A stretch of DNA of 7,802 bases, taken from an uncultured Clostridiaceae bacterium. Its GTDB lineage: Bacteria; Bacillota; Clostridia; TANB77; CAG-508. How positions within the stretch are numbered: position 1 is the stretch's first letter; every line of letters begins with the position of its first letter. The translations under genes and the position numbers were made by a program. The notes under the pieces were generated by a model. The model was not told where the DNA came from. It saw nothing but the letters and a program-made list of their open reading frames with translations, and did no database searches. Shown in pieces: positions 5,775 through 7,802 of the stretch. Location: NCBI GenBank assembly GCA_958402495.1, contig CATXTS010000095.1, positions 1 to 7,802 of the forward strand. The letters run 5' to 3'.

Positions 5775-5778
5775 AAAC

Positions 5779-7419
5779 ATGCGAAGCAAACATAGTCAAA
5801 AAGGGCATAAAGTAAAAGGGGAAAGTTTCATGCAAGGCGTTATGGCCTTGATGGTATCACAAATATTAATCAAATTATTAGGATTAGTTTATAAATGGTA
5901 TTTAACCAATAAAGAAGGCTTTGGAGATCAAGGAAATGCTATTTATAGTGCAGGCTTTTCTATATATGCATTACTATTAACACTTTCTTCAACAGGTGTA
6001 CCTAATGCAGTAGCAAGACTAGTGTCCCAGCATACTTCAAAAGGAGACTATAGAGGAGCCCATAGAATTTTTAAAATAGCCTTAGCTACTTTTGCAGTCA
6101 TTGGTCTAATAGGTACATTACTCTTATTCTTTGGAGCACATTACATATCTAATGTATGGCTTTCCATTCCAGAAGCAGAATTAAGCTTAGTGGCTCTATC
6201 ACCAGCCATATTCTTTGTAGCCGTGATTAGTGTCTTTAGAGGTTACTTTAATGGTAGAGAAAACATGAAGGCAACCGCCAATTCACAAACGGTAGAGCAA
6301 TTATTTAAAACCGTATTAACGATATTAGTTGTAGAAATGGTAGCGATATTTTCAGGAGCTAACACCAATATTATGGCAGCAGGTGCAAATTTAGCAACTA
6401 CGTTAGCCACAGTTACTAGCTTCTTCTACTTATTTATCTACTATAAAATGAGAAGAAAAGATTTAGCAAAAGAAATCGTATCCTCCAGACATTTTAGAAC
6501 CAAAAGCTTATGGGGGACGGTAAAGAAAATCCTTTCTGTATCTATACCCATGTCTTTAAGTTCTATTTTAACATCCTTAAATAGAAATATTGACTCTACC
6601 ACAGTTGTAAGAAGTCTAAAAACCTTCCTACCAGAAGTAGAAGCTAAAGCCCAATATGGTATCTTAAGTGGAAAAGTAGACACATTAGTATCCTTACCAC
6701 TATCCTTTAACATAGCCTTTGCAACAGCATTAGTACCAGCTATCACATCAGCAAAAACAACCGGAGATATGGAAACAGGAAGAAAAAGAGTTTCTTTTTC
6801 TCTACTAGTTACGATGTTAATTGGTTTACCATGTATGGTGGGTATGATGATTTTTGCACAACCCATTTTAAACTTACTATTTCCTAATGCACCAGATGGC
6901 GCGTTTATCTTTCAGATAAGTGCACTAGCGATTATCTTTACCGTATTAGAACAAACTGTAAATGGAGCACTGCAAGGATTAGGAAAAATCATGGTACCAG
7001 CTATTGCCTTATCGATTGGTGTAGGTCTTAAATTAATATTAAATCTAGTATTAGTGCCAATACCAAGCATAGGTGCAGCAGGTGCAGCCTTTGCTACAGT
7101 AGCCTGTCATGCAGTTGCCTTCTTTATTGGATTTAATGTTCTAAGAGCCAATATGAAATTAGGACTAAGCTTTTCTAAATTTGTAGTAAAACCTGTTCTA
7201 GCAACCATTATGATGTCTATCTGTTCTTATGGTATCTATTTACTATTAGGAGGTATAAATGCAGGAAAGATGGTCACAATAATAGCAATTATTGTAGCAA
7301 TCGTTGTCTACGCTATAGCCGTCATAGTTTTAAAAATCTTTACAAAAGAAGAGATAAATATGATTCCCTACGGCCATAAACTAAGCAAACTTTTAGAAAA
7401 AGTCGGAATTTATAAATAG
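5779..7419 (+). CDS. SpoVB/MurJ-like lipid-linked oligosaccharide flippase
   Basis: This is a polytopic inner-membrane protein of the MOP superfamily (polysaccharide transporter/MurJ/SpoVB type), 546 residues from ATG 5779. Reading from the ATG at 5713 would add 22 basic, poorly family-like residues upstream of the expected transcription start. Hydrophobic segments run along its whole length, consistent with the usual 12-14 helices. Family features include TGVPNAVARLVS near the first helices, RGYFNGREN (about 154-162) and SQTVEQLFK, and in the second half LQGLGK (398-403) followed by GVGLKLILNLVLVP and GAAGAAFAT. Such proteins flip undecaprenyl-linked cell-wall or polysaccharide precursors. 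SpoVB acts on spore cortex and MurJ on lipid II. Its place just before HU resembles the yabM-type flippase of the Clostridia chromosome, so SpoVB/YabM is likelier than the main MurJ, but substrate cannot be told from sequence. The following 177 bp show no terminator. Confidence 0.85.
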   Translation: MRSKHSQKGHKVKGESFMQGVMALMVSQILIKLLGLVYKWYLTNKEGFGDQGNAIYSAGFSIYALLLTLSSTGVPNAVARLVSQHTSKGDYRGAHRIFKIALATFAVIGLIGTLLLFFGAHYISNVWLSIPEAELSLVALSPAIFFVAVISVFRGYFNGRENMKATANSQTVEQLFKTVLTILVVEMVAIFSGANTNIMAAGANLATTLATVTSFFYLFIYYKMRRKDLAKEIVSSRHFRTKSLWGTVKKILSVSIPMSLSSILTSLNRNIDSTTVVRSLKTFLPEVEAKAQYGILSGKVDTLVSLPLSFNIAFATALVPAITSAKTTGDMETGRKRVSFSLLVTMLIGLPCMVGMMIFAQPILNLLFPNAPDGAFIFQISALAIIFTVLEQTVNGALQGLGKIMVPAIALSIGVGLKLILNLVLVPIPSIGAAGAAFATVACHAVAFFIGFNVLRANMKLGLSFSKFVVKPVLATIMMSICSYGIYLLLGGINAGKMVTIIAIIVAIVVYAIAVIVLKIFTKEEINMIPYGHKLSKLLEKVGIYK

Positions 7420-7441
7420 TTCGAAACGCAGTAAAATAAGC

Positions 7442-7475
7442 ACTTACAGAGAATGAAAGAGGTAAAAACTTACAG
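7442..7475 (+). repeat. Direct repeat acttacag upstream of HU
   Basis: acttacag occurs at 7442-7449 and 7468-7475, 26 bp apart, in the flippase-HU spacer. The second copy starts a weak bulged hairpin (cttac/gtaaag) with no T-tract, so it is not a terminator. I could not identify a convincing HU promoter in this spacer. Confidence 0.3.
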
Positions 7476-7596
7476 CCGTAAAGGTTTGAAAGAAAAAAAT
7501 AAGAAAAAAAGAAGGATTTTGAAAAAGATTGGCGAATATTGTAAGTAGTAGATAAAGGAATCGTCTACATATGAAAACTTATAGGAGGTAATTTAA

Positions 7597-7802
7597 ATGA
7601 ACAAATCTGAATTAATCGCAGCTATCGCAGCTAAAACAGGAGAAACAAAGAAAGATGCTGAAGCAGCATTAAACGCTTTCGTTGATGTTGTTACAGAAAC
7701 TTTAGTAAAAGGTGACAAAGTTCAACTAGTTGGATTTGGTTCTTTCGAAGTAAGAAAAAGAGCAGCTAGAAAAGGAAGAAACCCACAAACTAAAGAAGAA
7801 AT
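7597..7802 (+). CDS. hup: DNA-binding protein HU, 3' end outside the window
   Basis: HU is a small histone-like dimeric protein that bends and compacts DNA and helps replication, recombination and repair. The first 68 residues are present: MNKSELIAAIAAKTGETKKD opens the helical dimer body, GFGSF (46-50) is the family signature, and GRNPQT (60-65) is the tip of the DNA-binding beta arm, with Pro63 as the intercalating residue. The usual length is about 90, so roughly the last 22 residues lie beyond the window. AGGAGGT (7583-7589) is 7 nt before ATG, an optimal site that fits high expression. Codon use is richer in GCT, GTT and GAC than in the genes to the left, as expected for an abundant protein. 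It follows the flippase gene after 177 bp. Confidence 0.97.
   Translation, partial: MNKSELIAAIAAKTGETKKDAEAALNAFVDVVTETLVKGDKVQLVGFGSFEVRKRAARKGRNPQTKEE

Larger units (their letters stand above)
5455..5778. other. Divergent intergenic region between the ATPase and flippase genes
   Basis: This very AT-rich region carries a promoter for each flanking gene and no convincing ORF or RNA gene. No tRNA is here, so it does not supply the intact partner of the tRNA-Leu fragment. It contains short direct repeats: atgagaata at 5612-5620 and 5642-5650 (30-bp period), and ataatct at 5661-5667, 5682-5688 and 5702-5708 (21- and 20-bp periods). Confidence 0.55.

Noticed and set aside
6510..6523. gggggacggt resembling the GC-rich patch near 2609
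   Set aside because: It is ordinary coding sequence (LWGTVKK) in the flippase gene.
6441..6866. Minus-strand ORF of 141 codons
   Set aside because: Antisense shadow inside the flippase gene, which has clear family motifs on the plus strand.

Overview
The window is AT-rich DNA with strong AGGAGG-type ribosome binding sites, sigma-A-like promoters, a tRNA 3' end that encodes its CCA, and a flippase gene followed by a classical HU gene. Together these point to a low-GC Bacillota, most likely a member of the Clostridia. The species cannot be named from the sequence.

Left edge (1-600): a decayed IS200/IS605-type tnpB remnant, broken by stops and a frameshift and lacking its nuclease half, ends at an 18-bp perfect palindrome. 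It is followed on the minus strand by the 3' half of a tRNA-Leu(UAA), running exactly from the anticodon loop to the encoded CCA. No matching 5' half is visible. A fragment with these limits is what a tyrosine-recombinase element leaves at its distal end when it integrates into a tRNA gene.

Middle (about 600-5500): this part looks accessory. Two promoter-like sequences lead into a two-gene operon coding for a three-S1-domain RNA-binding protein (TTG start) and a winged-helix protein resembling the replication-relaxation family. A strong hairpin terminator closes the operon. A small protein with six CxxC motifs (DnaJ zinc-finger type) follows with its own promoter. Convergent to it is a 776-residue membrane-anchored P-loop ATPase of the VirD4/TraG/TraD coupling-protein class, with an unusually long N-terminal membrane region. 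No relaxase, integrase or other type IV secretion component is in the window, so a transfer function is inferred from the ATPase alone.

Right side (about 5500-7802): this part looks like core genome. A SpoVB/MurJ-like lipid-linked oligosaccharide flippase has a very good sigma-A promoter, and that promoter shows the true start is at 5779 rather than 5713. An HU gene follows and is cut by the window end. A flippase next to HU matches the yabM-region order of many Clostridia, though mazG, often found between them, is absent here.

The most interesting reading is a mobile-element-derived module (S1 protein, replication-relaxation-like protein, CxxC protein, coupling ATPase) lying between a tRNA-derived att-like scar and a core cell-envelope/chromosome locus. 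Whether it is a live integrative conjugative element, a remnant, or a domesticated membrane DNA-handling module cannot be decided from this window.
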